A DNA stretch of 64,000 nt from positions 49,399-113,398 of the forward strand of contig JAJYPN010000004.1 of the NCBI GenBank assembly GCA_021795395.1, written 5' to 3'. Source of the stretch: Pseudomonadota bacterium (lineage in GTDB: Bacteria; Pseudomonadota; Gammaproteobacteria; Burkholderiales; Sulfuriferulaceae). The notes below the pieces were generated by a model. The model had not been told where the DNA came from. It made no database searches and was given only the letters and a program-made list of their open reading frames with translations. Made by a program: the position numbers and the translations under genes. Position 1 is the stretch's first letter. Each line of letters opens with the position of its first letter. This document shows positions 26,611 to 36,136 of this stretch, in pieces.

Positions 26611-29600
26611 ATGTTGCGTATGCCGAATACTATTCAAAAACGCCGATTTAACCGCCAGAATGTCGTACAGCCGGCCATGTTGGTCAGCCGTATTTCCGGT
26701 GCGGTCAAAGGCGAGATTCGCGATTTTTCCGCGAACGGAATTTTGTTTGCGTTGAGCAATTCGCCGATGAATGCCAATTTGCAGGATCAGCCGGTGGCTG
26801 TCGGTTTTAAATCGGTATCCGGTCAATATCGCATCACAGGTCGAATCGTGCGCGTATTCGAGCGCTCGATAGGTATTGCAATCGATCGCTTTTCGGACGA
26901 AGCGTATCGCGCATTGGAATTGCGTGCCAATCAGCCTGTGCAAACGGCCGGCACCGATGAAACTGTTTATGGAAAGGCAAAAACCGTTGCAGCCAATACC
27001 GGTTGTCAGGCTCTGTATGGTAATTTTATCGATCGTGTCATGAATCATTTTTACGGTAATCTGGAAATCAAGCTTGCCGCGCTGGAAACCATGGAAACCC
27101 ATGTTGCGCTGCGCTGGGACTTTCGTCATGCGGCGCAACTGCTGATCGCACGGCGCAAGGAAATTGAAGGCGCCTTGCTCGATAAACCCCTGGACAAGCA
27201 AAATGCAATGCAGCAGGATAAACCCACACTCGAACTGGTCGATACGAAGGAATTCGATGACTGGCTTGCCGTATCGCAACTGATACATAAACTGAACGTT
27301 GATTATGCTGCCGAAATCGCTCAATTCGAAGCAAGATACGCCAGATTGCCGGCGGTAAGCCAGGATGCCGCACTTCGTCCTTACAGCCCGCAGCGCCTAT
27401 TTTGGGCGCTGCACGAAGCGCTGGGAAGATTCATGCCGGATAACGCGGTGAAATCGGCTGTCTATAAATTATTTTCCGAATCGGTGAGAGAATATTTCGC
27501 TTCGTTTTATGCCGAGCTGAATCAGTCCGTCGCTTTTATTCCGTTGCCGCAGGCCGAAATCGTCAAACGCGAGATCAATCCGGATTTTAAATCCGTGTAT
27601 GAACGGCCTGCGGCAGAGTCGCTTTCGAAAGCGGATTCCGTATTTTCCGTGCCGTCCTCCGTTGTTGCGAATGACCCTGCGATTACATCGACTGCCAGCC
27701 GGTCGTTATCGATTAGCGATTATCTCGCCGATGCAAACCGGATTTCCGGCGCCGTAAGGCCTGCTGTCGGTAATCCCGGGTTTTCGGTCGATTCCATTTC
27801 TTTTGATTATGGATTGAACCAGTTACTCTGGCGTTTTAATTATTTTCTTAATAATCCCGGCACTGCCGAAAATTCACGTGCGCTGAGCGATGCACTTGTC
27901 GGCTGGTCGGGAAGACCCGTCGATGAAGATCCTGCAACGCCGCTGGTATTTGGATTGCCAGGAAGAACGGCACCGCGTAGGCAGTTTATAGCGCCATCGA
28001 TACCGCGGATTCCGTCGGCCAGTCAGGATCGAGCAGTTCCGGAACACTATATGGCGCCTATTTTGAGTGTGGTCAATATCAATCAGCACAAGCGTTCGGG
28101 GCAGAAGCCGGAGGGAAATGAAATACCGATCAAAACTCAATTGCGCGATGTGCTTGCTCAATTGAAAGCTCCTGCCATATTCGATCCGCTGATCGAAACG
28201 ATCGGCGACTTCGAAGATAGCCTGAACTATGACAGCCCGGGGAAATCACGCGATTCGGCCATTATCGGGCTACTTAAAAAAATTGAATTGCCGTTGATCA
28301 AACTCGCATTGACAGATGAAAATTTTTCCCGGGAAGAAAACCATCCTGCCCTGCAGACCGTCAATCTGACCGAGCGTTTTCATGCTGCCACCGACGATGT
28401 GGGGCAATTTTTCGATCAGCGATTGCAGCGCTTGCTGGATTTATTGATCACTCAGATAGTCGACCAATTCGAATCCAATAAGACGATCTTCGATGAAATC
28501 AATAAAGTACTTGCGACCTTATTGATGCCTATAGAAAAAGCGCGTAAAAACAAAATCGAACAGATCCAGCTCGCTTTTGCGCAACGCGAAAAAAATGCTG
28601 CCGAAAACGGCCGGCCCGAACAGGATCCCGACCAATTTTCCGATAATTCCATACTAACGGTTATGGATGTCATGTCTCTGGGTGATTGGGTATCCGTTGC
28701 GATTGCCGAGGATCAGGTTGCGTTTCAGCTGGTCTGTCACAATGCTACGCGCGGCCGCTACCTGTTCGTCAATCGTTCTGCCACTACGGTTATGGAATAT
28801 GCCCGGCAGGAACTGTATGATTTGCTGGCTCGCAAGGCTATGCAAAGTTTACCCGAATACGATTTGCCGTTTATGCAACGTTCTGCCTATAAGGAGCTTC
28901 TGAACGTATATGAACAGGTATGCCAGCAGGCAACGCACGATCCGGTGAGCGGCTTGATCAATCGCAAGGCGTTAATGGCGCATCTGGAAGTGATATTCAG
29001 CCAGAAACAAACCAAAGGGAAAGGCGTTTTCGTCTGCATGATGATATTGGATAGAAACAATCTGCTGTGCCAGAATATCGACACGGCGGAAGCGGAGTCG
29101 TCGTTTGCTTCCTTTATCGCGGCTGTAGCGGCGTACATTGCGCCTGAGGACATATTTGCCCGCCTGAGCGAAACGACTTTTACTATCGTATTGCACGATT
29201 CTGATACGGAGCGTGCGCTTGCCGCCATGAAAACACTTATTTCCCGGATTGAAGAACAGCGGATACGATTCCAGGACAAGTATTTTGCTATCGGAGCCAA
29301 TATCGGCATCTCCGCGCTTACGGACTTTATCGATACTCCGCAAAAATTGCTGAAGACGGCTGCCGCAGCTTGCCTGTCCGCTAAGAAACAAGGCATAAAC
29401 TGGGTAGAATTATACAAACCGCATAACAAGCAGATCGAACAGGAGCAATCGATGTTTGAATGGGCGGGCGGGATCGATCGAATGCTGACGGATGAATTGC
29501 TGTATCTGCGCTGCCAAAAAATTAAACCGGTAGACGGTAGCGGAAATTGCTTGCCGCATTATGAAATATTGCTGGGGCTGCCGGATCATTTCGACATCAC

Positions 29601-30201
29601 GATTCAGGGTTTTGTGCTGGCCGCCGAAAAATGGAATCGTTCTGCCGATATCGATATGTGGGTATTACAGCAAAGTTTTCGCTGGTTACGGACACATGAA
29701 ACCGGGCTGGACACAATCGGCGGCGTATCGATCAATTTATCCGGACAATCTCTTAACAATCAGAAGGTATGGGCTATCATCAGGGAAAACCTGCAGTCCG
29801 ATTCCGAATTGGCAAGTAAAATCATTTTCGAGATTACCGAAACCGCAGTGATCCAGAATCTGGAAACGGCGCAGCGGTTCATAGAAACGACACGCGGCTA
29901 TGGCTGCCGTTTTTCCCTGGACGATTTCGGCAGCGGATATAATTCATTTGCCTATTTGCGTACCTTGAGTCTGGATTTTCTCAAGATAGACGGCGCTTTT
30001 GTTCGCGATATGGTGAAATCGACCACCGATTTTGCCATGGTCAAATGCATGCACGATATTGCCCATGCACTCGGTTTGAAAACCGTGGCTGAATACGTGG
30101 AAAGCGACGACATACTCGACAAATTGCTTGAATTGGGCGTGGACTATGCCCAGGGCTATGCGGTGGAAACGAGCAAACCGATCAGCGAACTGATTCTGTA
30201 G
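26611..30201 (+). CDS. PilZ-DUF1631-GGDEF(degenerate)-EAL c-di-GMP protein
   Basis: A 1196-residue signalling protein. Residues about 8-110 form a PilZ domain with both c-di-GMP contacts (RRFNR and DFSANG). The middle (about 140-800) fits DUF1631, including GDWVSVAI and ATRGRYLFVNRS. The GGDEF-type domain has S853-E-T-T-F857 in place of GGDEF, so it cannot make c-di-GMP. The EAL domain starts with E985-I-L and keeps E1074 in EITE, D1104-D1105 in DDFGSGYNS, K1125 and E1161, so phosphodiesterase activity is plausible. ATG 26611 has AGGA upstream. By inference, PilZ sensing may control the EAL domain. No membrane helix. Confidence 0.9.
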   Translation: MLRMPNTIQKRRFNRQNVVQPAMLVSRISGAVKGEIRDFSANGILFALSNSPMNANLQDQPVAVGFKSVSGQYRITGRIVRVFERSIGIAIDRFSDEAYRALELRANQPVQTAGTDETVYGKAKTVAANTGCQALYGNFIDRVMNHFYGNLEIKLAALETMETHVALRWDFRHAAQLLIARRKEIEGALLDKPLDKQNAMQQDKPTLELVDTKEFDDWLAVSQLIHKLNVDYAAEIAQFEARYARLPAVSQDAALRPYSPQRLFWALHEALGRFMPDNAVKSAVYKLFSESVREYFASFYAELNQSVAFIPLPQAEIVKREINPDFKSVYERPAAESLSKADSVFSVPSSVVANDPAITSTASRSLSISDYLADANRISGAVRPAVGNPGFSVDSISFDYGLNQLLWRFNYFLNNPGTAENSRALSDALVGWSGRPVDEDPATPLVFGLPGRTAPRRQFIAPSIPRIPSASQDRAVPEHYMAPILSVVNINQHKRSGQKPEGNEIPIKTQLRDVLAQLKAPAIFDPLIETIGDFEDSLNYDSPGKSRDSAIIGLLKKIELPLIKLALTDENFSREENHPALQTVNLTERFHAATDDVGQFFDQRLQRLLDLLITQIVDQFESNKTIFDEINKVLATLLMPIEKARKNKIEQIQLAFAQREKNAAENGRPEQDPDQFSDNSILTVMDVMSLGDWVSVAIAEDQVAFQLVCHNATRGRYLFVNRSATTVMEYARQELYDLLARKAMQSLPEYDLPFMQRSAYKELLNVYEQVCQQATHDPVSGLINRKALMAHLEVIFSQKQTKGKGVFVCMMILDRNNLLCQNIDTAEAESSFASFIAAVAAYIAPEDIFARLSETTFTIVLHDSDTERALAAMKTLISRIEEQRIRFQDKYFAIGANIGISALTDFIDTPQKLLKTAAAACLSAKKQGINWVELYKPHNKQIEQEQSMFEWAGGIDRMLTDELLYLRCQKIKPVDGSGNCLPHYEILLGLPDHFDITIQGFVLAAEKWNRSADIDMWVLQQSFRWLRTHETGLDTIGGVSINLSGQSLNNQKVWAIIRENLQSDSELASKIIFEITETAVIQNLETAQRFIETTRGYGCRFSLDDFGSGYNSFAYLRTLSLDFLKIDGAFVRDMVKSTTDFAMVKCMHDIAHALGLKTVAEYVESDDILDKLLELGVDYAQGYAVETSKPISELIL

Positions 30202-30234
30202 CGGTACGCCCGGCGTGCGCTGGCGCGAGCCTTG

Positions 30235-31272
30235 TTAAGGCGCGGGGTTCATGCGGGTAAGATGCACCGCCTCGATCTCCGTCAGAATTTCTGGCGCCAG
30301 GGGGTTTTCCCATGCCGAAATATTTTCGCTTAACTGGATCATGGTCGTTGCACCGATGATGGTCGAGGCGACAAACCAGCGATGATAGACGAAAGCCAGC
30401 GCAAGTTGAGCGGCCGTGTAACCGTATTTGCCGGCAATGGCCGCATATTCGGCGACCGCCGGTGCGACCCCGGGTTTGTTGTAGCGTTGCACGAAGGCGG
30501 GGAATTCGGTGGCGCGTCCCGGCGCTTTGGGATCGGCGAGATACTTGCCCGACAAATGGCCGAAAGCCAGAGGTGAATAAGACAGTAACGCAATTTTTTC
30601 GCGGTAAACGATTTCGGCGAGATTGAATTCGAAGCCGCGATTGAGCAGGTTGTAGCAATTCTGGATGGAGGCGATGCGCGGCAGCCGATACTCCCGCGCG
30701 ATACGCAGGAATTCCATCACACCCCATGCGGTTTCGTTGGATACGCCGACATAGCGAATTTTACCCTCTTGTACCAGTTCTGCCAGGGCCTGTAGCTGGT
30801 CGTGCAGGCTGGTATCGTTTTTTTCCCGGGTCGGATCGAACTGATACTGGCCGAATATCGGCACATTGCGTTCCGGCCAATGCAATTGGTACAGGTCGAT
30901 GTAATCGGTGCGCAGCCGTTGCAGCGAGCCTTCGATCGCCGAGCGCAGGTTGGCACGGTCGAACGCGGCCGGACCGCCGCGTATCCAGTTGAGCGAGCGG
31001 CGCGGGCCTGCCGCTTTGGTCGCCAGTATCACTTTGTCGCGCGGCTGATTTTTGAGCCAGTTGCCGACTATCGTTTCGGTTTTGCCGTAGGTCTCGGCGC
31101 AGGACGGCACGGGGTACATTTCCGCCGTGTCGACGAAATTGATGCCGTGTTCGAAGGCGTAATCCAGCTGGTTATGGGCTTCGGTTTCGGTATTCTGCTG
31201 ACCAAAAGTCATGGTGCCGAGACAGATGGAGGAAACGTGTAATTCGCTATCGCCGAGTGGTCGGTAATTCAT
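30235..31272 (-). CDS. tas: Aldo/keto reductase, Tas family
   Basis: A 345-residue NADPH-dependent aldo/keto reductase close to E. coli Tas along its whole length (LGTMTFGQQNTE at the start, DTAEMYPVP with the catalytic Asp/Tyr, VGNWLKNQPRDKVILATK with the Lys, QLHWPERNVP with the His, and ASTIIGATTMIQL near the end). Its physiological substrate is not settled. It is monocistronic, downstream of and convergent with the PilZ-EAL gene. Confidence 0.93.
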   Translation of the reverse strand: MNYRPLGDSELHVSSICLGTMTFGQQNTETEAHNQLDYAFEHGINFVDTAEMYPVPSCAETYGKTETIVGNWLKNQPRDKVILATKAAGPRRSLNWIRGGPAAFDRANLRSAIEGSLQRLRTDYIDLYQLHWPERNVPIFGQYQFDPTREKNDTSLHDQLQALAELVQEGKIRYVGVSNETAWGVMEFLRIAREYRLPRIASIQNCYNLLNRGFEFNLAEIVYREKIALLSYSPLAFGHLSGKYLADPKAPGRATEFPAFVQRYNKPGVAPAVAEYAAIAGKYGYTAAQLALAFVYHRWFVASTIIGATTMIQLSENISAWENPLAPEILTEIEAVHLTRMNPAP

Positions 31273-31429
31273 AGAGGCAGATTCAGTTAGAAAAGATAAA
31301 CGAAAATTCTACCGGGGAATGCGGCGGGACGCGCGCTGTTTTTCGCAAACGCGCTGTGTTTTTTTATGAGAGCGGGTTTAGCCTGTGCAAAAGACCCATC
31401 CGGCGGTTATATCGCCGATGAACATTCCC

Positions 31430-31460
31430 AAGCTCCTGCGCTATTTATCGGCAGGAGCTT
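31430..31460. terminator. Ten-bp hairpin after the DUF2892 gene
   Basis: AAGCTCCTGC (31430-31439) and GCAGGAGCTT (31451-31460) are exact inverted copies around an 11-base loop, just beyond the stop of the DUF2892 gene. A T run on the minus strand is lacking, so termination is probable from position rather than proven. Confidence 0.45.
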
Positions 31461-31467
31461 TCGTATA

Positions 31468-31662
31468 TTATTTGGTTCTGGTTCTGCAGGTTTTGATGCC
31501 GAACGGCAAATACGCCGGACACCAGCCGATCAATCCGGTTGCCAGCGGAACTACGCCGATATATCCCCAATAGCCTATCGTTCCGGCCGCTGCCAGCGCA
31601 ATCAGGATAATGCCTGCGACGATACGGATGATGCGGTCGGCGCCTCCTACGTTACTGCTCAT
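31468..31662 (-). CDS. DUF2892 (YgaP-like transmembrane) protein
   Basis: A 64-residue protein with two hydrophobic helices (about residues 10-28 and 33-47), matching DUF2892, the membrane part of YgaP-type proteins. GWCPAYLPFGIKTC with its paired cysteines is characteristic. No rhodanese domain is attached. The function of the stand-alone form is unknown. The next gene on the same strand is pdxJ, 94 bases upstream. Confidence 0.85.
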   Translation of the reverse strand: MSSNVGGADRIIRIVAGIILIALAAAGTIGYWGYIGVVPLATGLIGWCPAYLPFGIKTCRTRTK

Positions 31663-31756
31663 GATCCACTCCTATTACACGAATAGAAACGATATTAAAG
31701 CATAATATCGGGTAAAAGTATGCGTTTATCATTATATCGTACGAAATATATCCGAC

Positions 31757-32482
31757 TTAAATCCGGCTGGGGACACGCATCAGCTGCTTCATTTCCCGTA
31801 TCGCCGCGTCCCATCCGGTAAACAGGGCTTGCGCGACGATGGCGTGGCCGATGTTGAGCTCTGCTATGCCGGGCAATGCGGCGACAGCCTGAACGTTGTG
31901 GTAATGCAAGCCGTGCCCGGCGTTCACTTGCAGGCCCAGGCGGTTGCCGTATTCCACCGCGTGCGCGATTCGTTGCAATTCATCGTCTTGTTCATGATGT
32001 GGTACTTCGGCGTAGCGTCCGGTATGAATCTCGACGACCGGCGCTCCACAGAATTTTGCGGCGTCGAGCTGGCGCTCGTCGGCATCGATGAACAGGGAGA
32101 CGCGTATCCCCGCGTCGGCCAGTATGCTGCAGGCCTGTTTGATCCTGGCGATTTGTCCCGCGACATCCAGACCGCCTTCGGTCGTCAGTTCGGCGCGGCG
32201 TTCCGGTACCAGGCAGGCATCTTGAGGTTGGATGCGGCTGGCAATGGCAAGCATTTCGTCGGTGACCGCCATTTCCAGATTCATGCGGGTGCTGAGTAGC
32301 GGGCGGAGCGTTTCGACGTCATGATTCTGGATGTGTCGGCGATCTTCGCGCAAGTGCAGGGTAATCGCATCGGCGCCGGCGATTTCCGCCGCCAGTGCCG
32401 CTTGCACCGGACTCGGGTAGGGCGTGCCCCGTGCTTGCCGTAAGGTGGCGATATGATCGATATTGACGCCGAGCTGTATCAT
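31757..32482 (-). CDS. pdxJ: Pyridoxine 5'-phosphate synthase
   Basis: A 241-residue TIM barrel that condenses 3-amino-2-oxopropyl phosphate with deoxyxylulose 5-phosphate to give PNP (vitamin B6). Key segments are [17 protein letters not shown] at the N terminus, [12 protein letters not shown] with the active-site histidine, and GHGLHYHNV. It overlaps recO by 4 bases; the recO-pdxJ pair closing an era operon is classic in proteobacteria. Confidence 0.97.
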   Translation of the reverse strand: MIQLGVNIDHIATLRQARGTPYPSPVQAALAAEIAGADAITLHLREDRRHIQNHDVETLRPLLSTRMNLEMAVTDEMLAIASRIQPQDACLVPERRAELTTEGGLDVAGQIARIKQACSILADAGIRVSLFIDADERQLDAAKFCGAPVVEIHTGRYAEVPHHEQDDELQRIAHAVEYGNRLGLQVNAGHGLHYHNVQAVAALPGIAELNIGHAIVAQALFTGWDAAIREMKQLMRVPSRI

Positions 32483-33234
32483 AATTGTTGCAGGTCCTTG
32501 AGTAATTCCCGCGCGTGCAGTATCTGGCCGCCGAGATGGTGATTGATGATGAGCCGCATGAGTTGTTTGCTTTGTGTCAGGCTGACCGGGTCGTCGTAAT
32601 TATCCTGCGCCAGATCGAGCAAGGTCTTGCCGCGCAATATCAGTCCGGATGCGTCGCTTTTGCCAAGTGGCAATGCGCCGCGTTCGCAGAAATAACGATA
32701 CGAATTATCGGCGGTGATGGCCGGCCCTGAATCCGCTTCATGCGTGAAGGGCTGGGCATAACCGAGCTCGGCCAGCAGCCGCTGTTCGAAGCGGCGCAGG
32801 ATGATGGCGTAATCGGTTTGGGTCAATCCGCCAGCACCCAGTTTTTTCAGGGCATCGGTGTAGGCATCGAACAGCCCGGAGTGCGGATCGTCGCGCGCCA
32901 ACAGTTTGAGCATGAGCTCGTTGATGTAAAAACCGCACAGCAATCCCAGCCCCTGCGGCAATGTCACGCCGCCTTGCCATTCCGCCCTGTGCAACGTACG
33001 TAGCTCGTTTTTGCCCGCGTACGACAGCAGCAGGGGGGTAAACGCCTGCAGCAAGCCGCGCAATTGCGAACGCGGGCGTCGCGCACCGCGCGCAACCAGG
33101 GCTACTCGGCCGTACTCGCGGGTGAAGCTTTCGACGATCAGGCTGGTTTCGCGAAATGGATAGCTATGCAGAACGAAGCCTGGGGTATGGTCGGTACGAC
33201 CGGCGGGGAGGAAATGGCGCAGCCTTTCAGTCAT
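32479..33234 (-). CDS. recO: DNA repair protein RecO
   Basis: A 251-residue RecO with an N-terminal OB fold ([34 protein letters not shown]) and a helical C-terminal domain. RecO loads RecA on SSB-coated DNA in the RecFOR pathway. The zinc-binding cysteine set of some RecO proteins is not evident. It starts 12 bases after era and overlaps pdxJ by 4. Confidence 0.94.
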   Translation of the reverse strand: MTERLRHFLPAGRTDHTPGFVLHSYPFRETSLIVESFTREYGRVALVARGARRPRSQLRGLLQAFTPLLLSYAGKNELRTLHRAEWQGGVTLPQGLGLLCGFYINELMLKLLARDDPHSGLFDAYTDALKKLGAGGLTQTDYAIILRRFEQRLLAELGYAQPFTHEADSGPAITADNSYRYFCERGALPLGKSDASGLILRGKTLLDLAQDNYDDPVSLTQSKQLMRLIINHHLGGQILHARELLKDLQQL

Positions 33235-33246
33235 GCCGGGAGCAGG

Positions 33247-34143
33247 TTAATCGTAGCCTAATTGTTTGAGGACGCGTTCACTATCGGCCCAGCCGTTTTT
33301 GACCTTGATCCATAATTCGAGATAAACCTTGCCGCCGAACAGGCGTTCCATATCGAGCCGGGCCGCGGTGCCGATTTCCTTCAGCTTGCTGCCTTCGTGA
33401 CCGATGAGTATGGCTTTCTGATTGTCGCGGTCAACGAGGATGGACGCATAAATCCGGCGAAATTCGCCTTGCTGTTCGAATTTTTCCATGGCCACGCTGG
33501 TTGCATACGGTACTTCTTCGCCAGACAGACGAAATATCTTTTCCCGCACGATTTCTGCAGCGAGAAACCGCTCGTTTTTGTCGGTGATTTCGTCTGCTTC
33601 GAACATCGGCTCGCTGACCGGCAGAAAATTGCGGATCTCGGCGAGCAATTGCGGAAGATGTTCCCCATTGCGAGCAGAAACCGGGATGATGGCAGCAAAT
33701 TTGAACAGCTGGTTCATCGTTGCCATGAACGGCAGCAGGCTATCTTTTTGCTTGATCAGATCGAGTTTGTTAAGCACCAGGATAACGGGTAAATCGGCAG
33801 GCAGTAATTGCAGTACTTTTCGGTCCCGCTCATCGAAGCGCGTGCCTTCCAGCAGGAAAAGCACGACATCGGTGGAATGCAGGGTATCGATCACGGTCTT
33901 GTTCATTCCGCGATTCAGGGCGTTGCCGTATTCGGTTTGGAATCCGGGAGTATCGACGAAAATGAATTGCGCGTCTTTGCTGGTATGAATGCCATGAATG
34001 CGATGGCGTGTGGTTTGGGCCTTGCGCGAGGTAATGCTGACCTTGGCGCCCACCATGCGATTGGTTAAGGTCGATTTGCCGACATTCGGGCGGCCGATGA
34101 TGGCGATGAATCCAGTACGAAAGTCAGGGTTGCCGGTAGTCAT
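33247..34143 (-). CDS. era: GTPase Era
   Basis: A 298-residue GTPase for 16S rRNA maturation and 30S assembly. The G1 motif GRPNVGKSTLTN, G2 switch region, G3 DTPGFQ, G4 NKLD and G5 SARNG are present, followed by the C-terminal KH domain with LIGHEGSKLKEIGTAARLDMERLFGGKVYLELWIKVK-type sequence. It lies between rnc and recO, as in many proteobacteria; a 96-base gap separates it from rnc. Confidence 0.97.
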   Translation of the reverse strand: MTTGNPDFRTGFIAIIGRPNVGKSTLTNRMVGAKVSITSRKAQTTRHRIHGIHTSKDAQFIFVDTPGFQTEYGNALNRGMNKTVIDTLHSTDVVLFLLEGTRFDERDRKVLQLLPADLPVILVLNKLDLIKQKDSLLPFMATMNQLFKFAAIIPVSARNGEHLPQLLAEIRNFLPVSEPMFEADEITDKNERFLAAEIVREKIFRLSGEEVPYATSVAMEKFEQQGEFRRIYASILVDRDNQKAILIGHEGSKLKEIGTAARLDMERLFGGKVYLELWIKVKNGWADSERVLKQLGYD

Positions 34144-34239
34144 GGGCGGTTTGCAATGGCAGCGGTGAGCGCTATTTTAACCCAGAAATCGCACGCATTT
34201 AATATTACTGAAAAAAGTATTGCCACAAAAAGCGGGCTT

Positions 34240-34941
34240 TTAATGATTTTTTTTGCCCGGCTGCCTGCCGCTCTGGGCAATAATCGTCTGGTAGGCAGTC
34301 AGGGCGGCGGCTTGCTCTGCGGCACGGCGGCTATTGGCGATGCCGGTCGTATGGATCGATAAGGTGGGAATGACGCAGTCGATGTGAAAAATCTGCTCGT
34401 GCGCCTGTCCGCTAGTGGAGACGAGAACGTAGTCGGGCAAAGGCAGATGACGACCCTGCAGCACTTCCTGCAAGAGGGTCTTTGAATCCTTGGCCGGCGT
34501 GTTCGGGTCGATCGCGCTTACTATATCGGCATACAGACGCTGGATGACTTGCTGCGCGCGATTGAAATCGCTGTCGAGCAGTATTGCGCCGAACAGGGAT
34601 TCCAGCGCGTCAGCCAATATGGACGGGCGATTGCGGCCGCCGCTCTTGATTTCGCCGTCGCCCAGGCGCAGGTATTCTCCCAGTTTGAGTCGTTCGGCGA
34701 TCTCGTATAAGCTTTGCTGCCGCACCAGATTGGCGCGCAGTCGCGACAGTACGCCTTCCGGCAAATCGGGGAAGTGCAGATACAGCATGTGCGCAACTGC
34801 GCAATTGAGTATGCTGTCGCCGAGAAATTCGAGCCGTTCGTTGTGCGGAGTGCCGAAACTGCGATGGGTAAACGCTTGCGTCAGCAAGTCGGGCTGGGTA
34901 AATCGATAGCCGATGGCGTGTTCGATTGGCGTTGCGCTCAT
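34240..34941 (-). CDS. rnc: Ribonuclease III
   Basis: A 233-residue double-strand-specific endoribonuclease for rRNA and mRNA processing. The signature ERLEFLGDSIL with catalytic acidic residues, the second acidic site in LADALESLFGAILLD, and a C-terminal double-stranded RNA-binding domain (DYVLVSTSGQAHEQIF) are visible. It overlaps the DUF4845 gene by 4 bases, downstream of lepB, an order typical of betaproteobacteria. Confidence 0.96.
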   Translation of the reverse strand: MSATPIEHAIGYRFTQPDLLTQAFTHRSFGTPHNERLEFLGDSILNCAVAHMLYLHFPDLPEGVLSRLRANLVRQQSLYEIAERLKLGEYLRLGDGEIKSGGRNRPSILADALESLFGAILLDSDFNRAQQVIQRLYADIVSAIDPNTPAKDSKTLLQEVLQGRHLPLPDYVLVSTSGQAHEQIFHIDCVIPTLSIHTTGIANSRRAAEQAAALTAYQTIIAQSGRQPGKKNH

Positions 34942-35306
34942 GCGCCACCTGGCGCAGTGGTGGGCGCGAAATTGATATAAACACCGATATTGGAAAACAG
35001 GGGTTTTTGCACCTGATATTGCGCACTTAGTATCAATTGGCCGTTATTGCGGGAAATGACGAGATCGCTGGCGGATATGCTGGTGATGTTGTCGATTTGC
35101 GAACGCCGTGTAAACGATTCGCGGATCTGCGCGGATTTGGCATTCGCCAGTTCGGGGTCGGCAACCATCGTTGATAACACTTTTTTTATCGAAATATATT
35201 CGATATAGGCGGGTACTACCTTCATGACCGCGATGCTGAGAAAAACGATGCCCATCGCCACAAAGAACATGCTGATCAAGCTCAACCCCGACTGTTTACG
35301 ATGCAT
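34938..35306 (-). CDS. DUF4845 family membrane protein
   Basis: A 122-residue protein with a basic N terminus and one membrane helix (SLISMFFVAMGIVFLSIAVM, about residues 9-28), followed by a periplasmic domain. It matches DUF4845, regularly found between lepB and rnc in betaproteobacteria. The function is unknown. It overlaps rnc by 4 bases and lies 12 bases after lepB. Confidence 0.85.
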   Translation of the reverse strand: MHRKQSGLSLISMFFVAMGIVFLSIAVMKVVPAYIEYISIKKVLSTMVADPELANAKSAQIRESFTRRSQIDNITSISASDLVISRNNGQLILSAQYQVQKPLFSNIGVYINFAPTTAPGGA

Positions 35307-35318
35307 GACCGTATCCTT

Positions 35319-36125
35319 TTATTTTATGAAATGCCCCACCCGCGTCGGATGGTCGAAATTCCACCAAATCATGAACGCGCGGCCTACGATGTTGCGGTCT
35401 GGTACGAACCCCCAATAGCGGCTATCGTTACTGCTGTCGCGATTATCGCCCATCATGAAATAATAGCCTGGCGGTACCTTGCAAGTAAAACCGTCATTAT
35501 TGTAATCGCAATTCTGCCGATACGGAAACTGGCTGTTGACCTGGTCGGTATACAGCGTGGGCATGGCGGGTTGCAACAGGATTTTATGAATGTGAGTGCC
35601 CAGCTTTTCCAGATACTGGTCGGAATTGACCGCAACCAGGCCGTGCGTGACGTAATCGAACGAGCCGTCGCGCGTTTGCGGGATGAGTTTGCCGTTGATG
35701 ATCAACCGCTTGTTGCGATAGGTCACGACATCGCCGGGTACGCCGACGACACGTTTGATATAATCAAGGCTGGGATCCTGCGGATAGCGGAATACCATGA
35801 CATCGCCGGTTTTGGGTTCACCGACCGGGATGATCTTGAGGTTGGCGATAGGCAGGCGGATGCCGTAGGTGTATTTGTTGACCAGAATGAAATCTCCCAC
35901 CAGCAGGGTAGGCAGCATGGAACCGGAAGGTATCTTGAACGGCTCGACTAGAAACGAGCGTAACAGGAATACCGCCAGGATAACCGGGAAAAAACTTTTG
36001 GCGTATTCGGCCAGCACCGGCATTTTGGCGTCGGCTGGGCGTTTCGGTTTGAAAGCGATGCTGTCTATCAGCCAGATTATCCCGGTCACCACCAACGCAA
36101 CAAACATGATTAATGCAAAATCCAT
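35319..36125 (-). CDS. lepB: Signal peptidase I
   Basis: A 268-residue membrane protease that removes signal peptides from exported proteins. Two N-terminal helices (about residues 4-22 and 43-60) precede the catalytic Ser69 in IPSGSMLPTLLVGD; Lys124 in LDYIKRVVGVPGD completes the dyad. GDNRDSSNDSRYWGFV is the C-terminal box. It lies 11 bases after lepA in the same transcript. Confidence 0.97.
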   Translation of the reverse strand: MDFALIMFVALVVTGIIWLIDSIAFKPKRPADAKMPVLAEYAKSFFPVILAVFLLRSFLVEPFKIPSGSMLPTLLVGDFILVNKYTYGIRLPIANLKIIPVGEPKTGDVMVFRYPQDPSLDYIKRVVGVPGDVVTYRNKRLIINGKLIPQTRDGSFDYVTHGLVAVNSDQYLEKLGTHIHKILLQPAMPTLYTDQVNSQFPYRQNCDYNNDGFTCKVPPGYYFMMGDNRDSSNDSRYWGFVPDRNIVGRAFMIWWNFDHPTRVGHFIK

Positions 36126-36136
36126 TTTTTCAGCCT

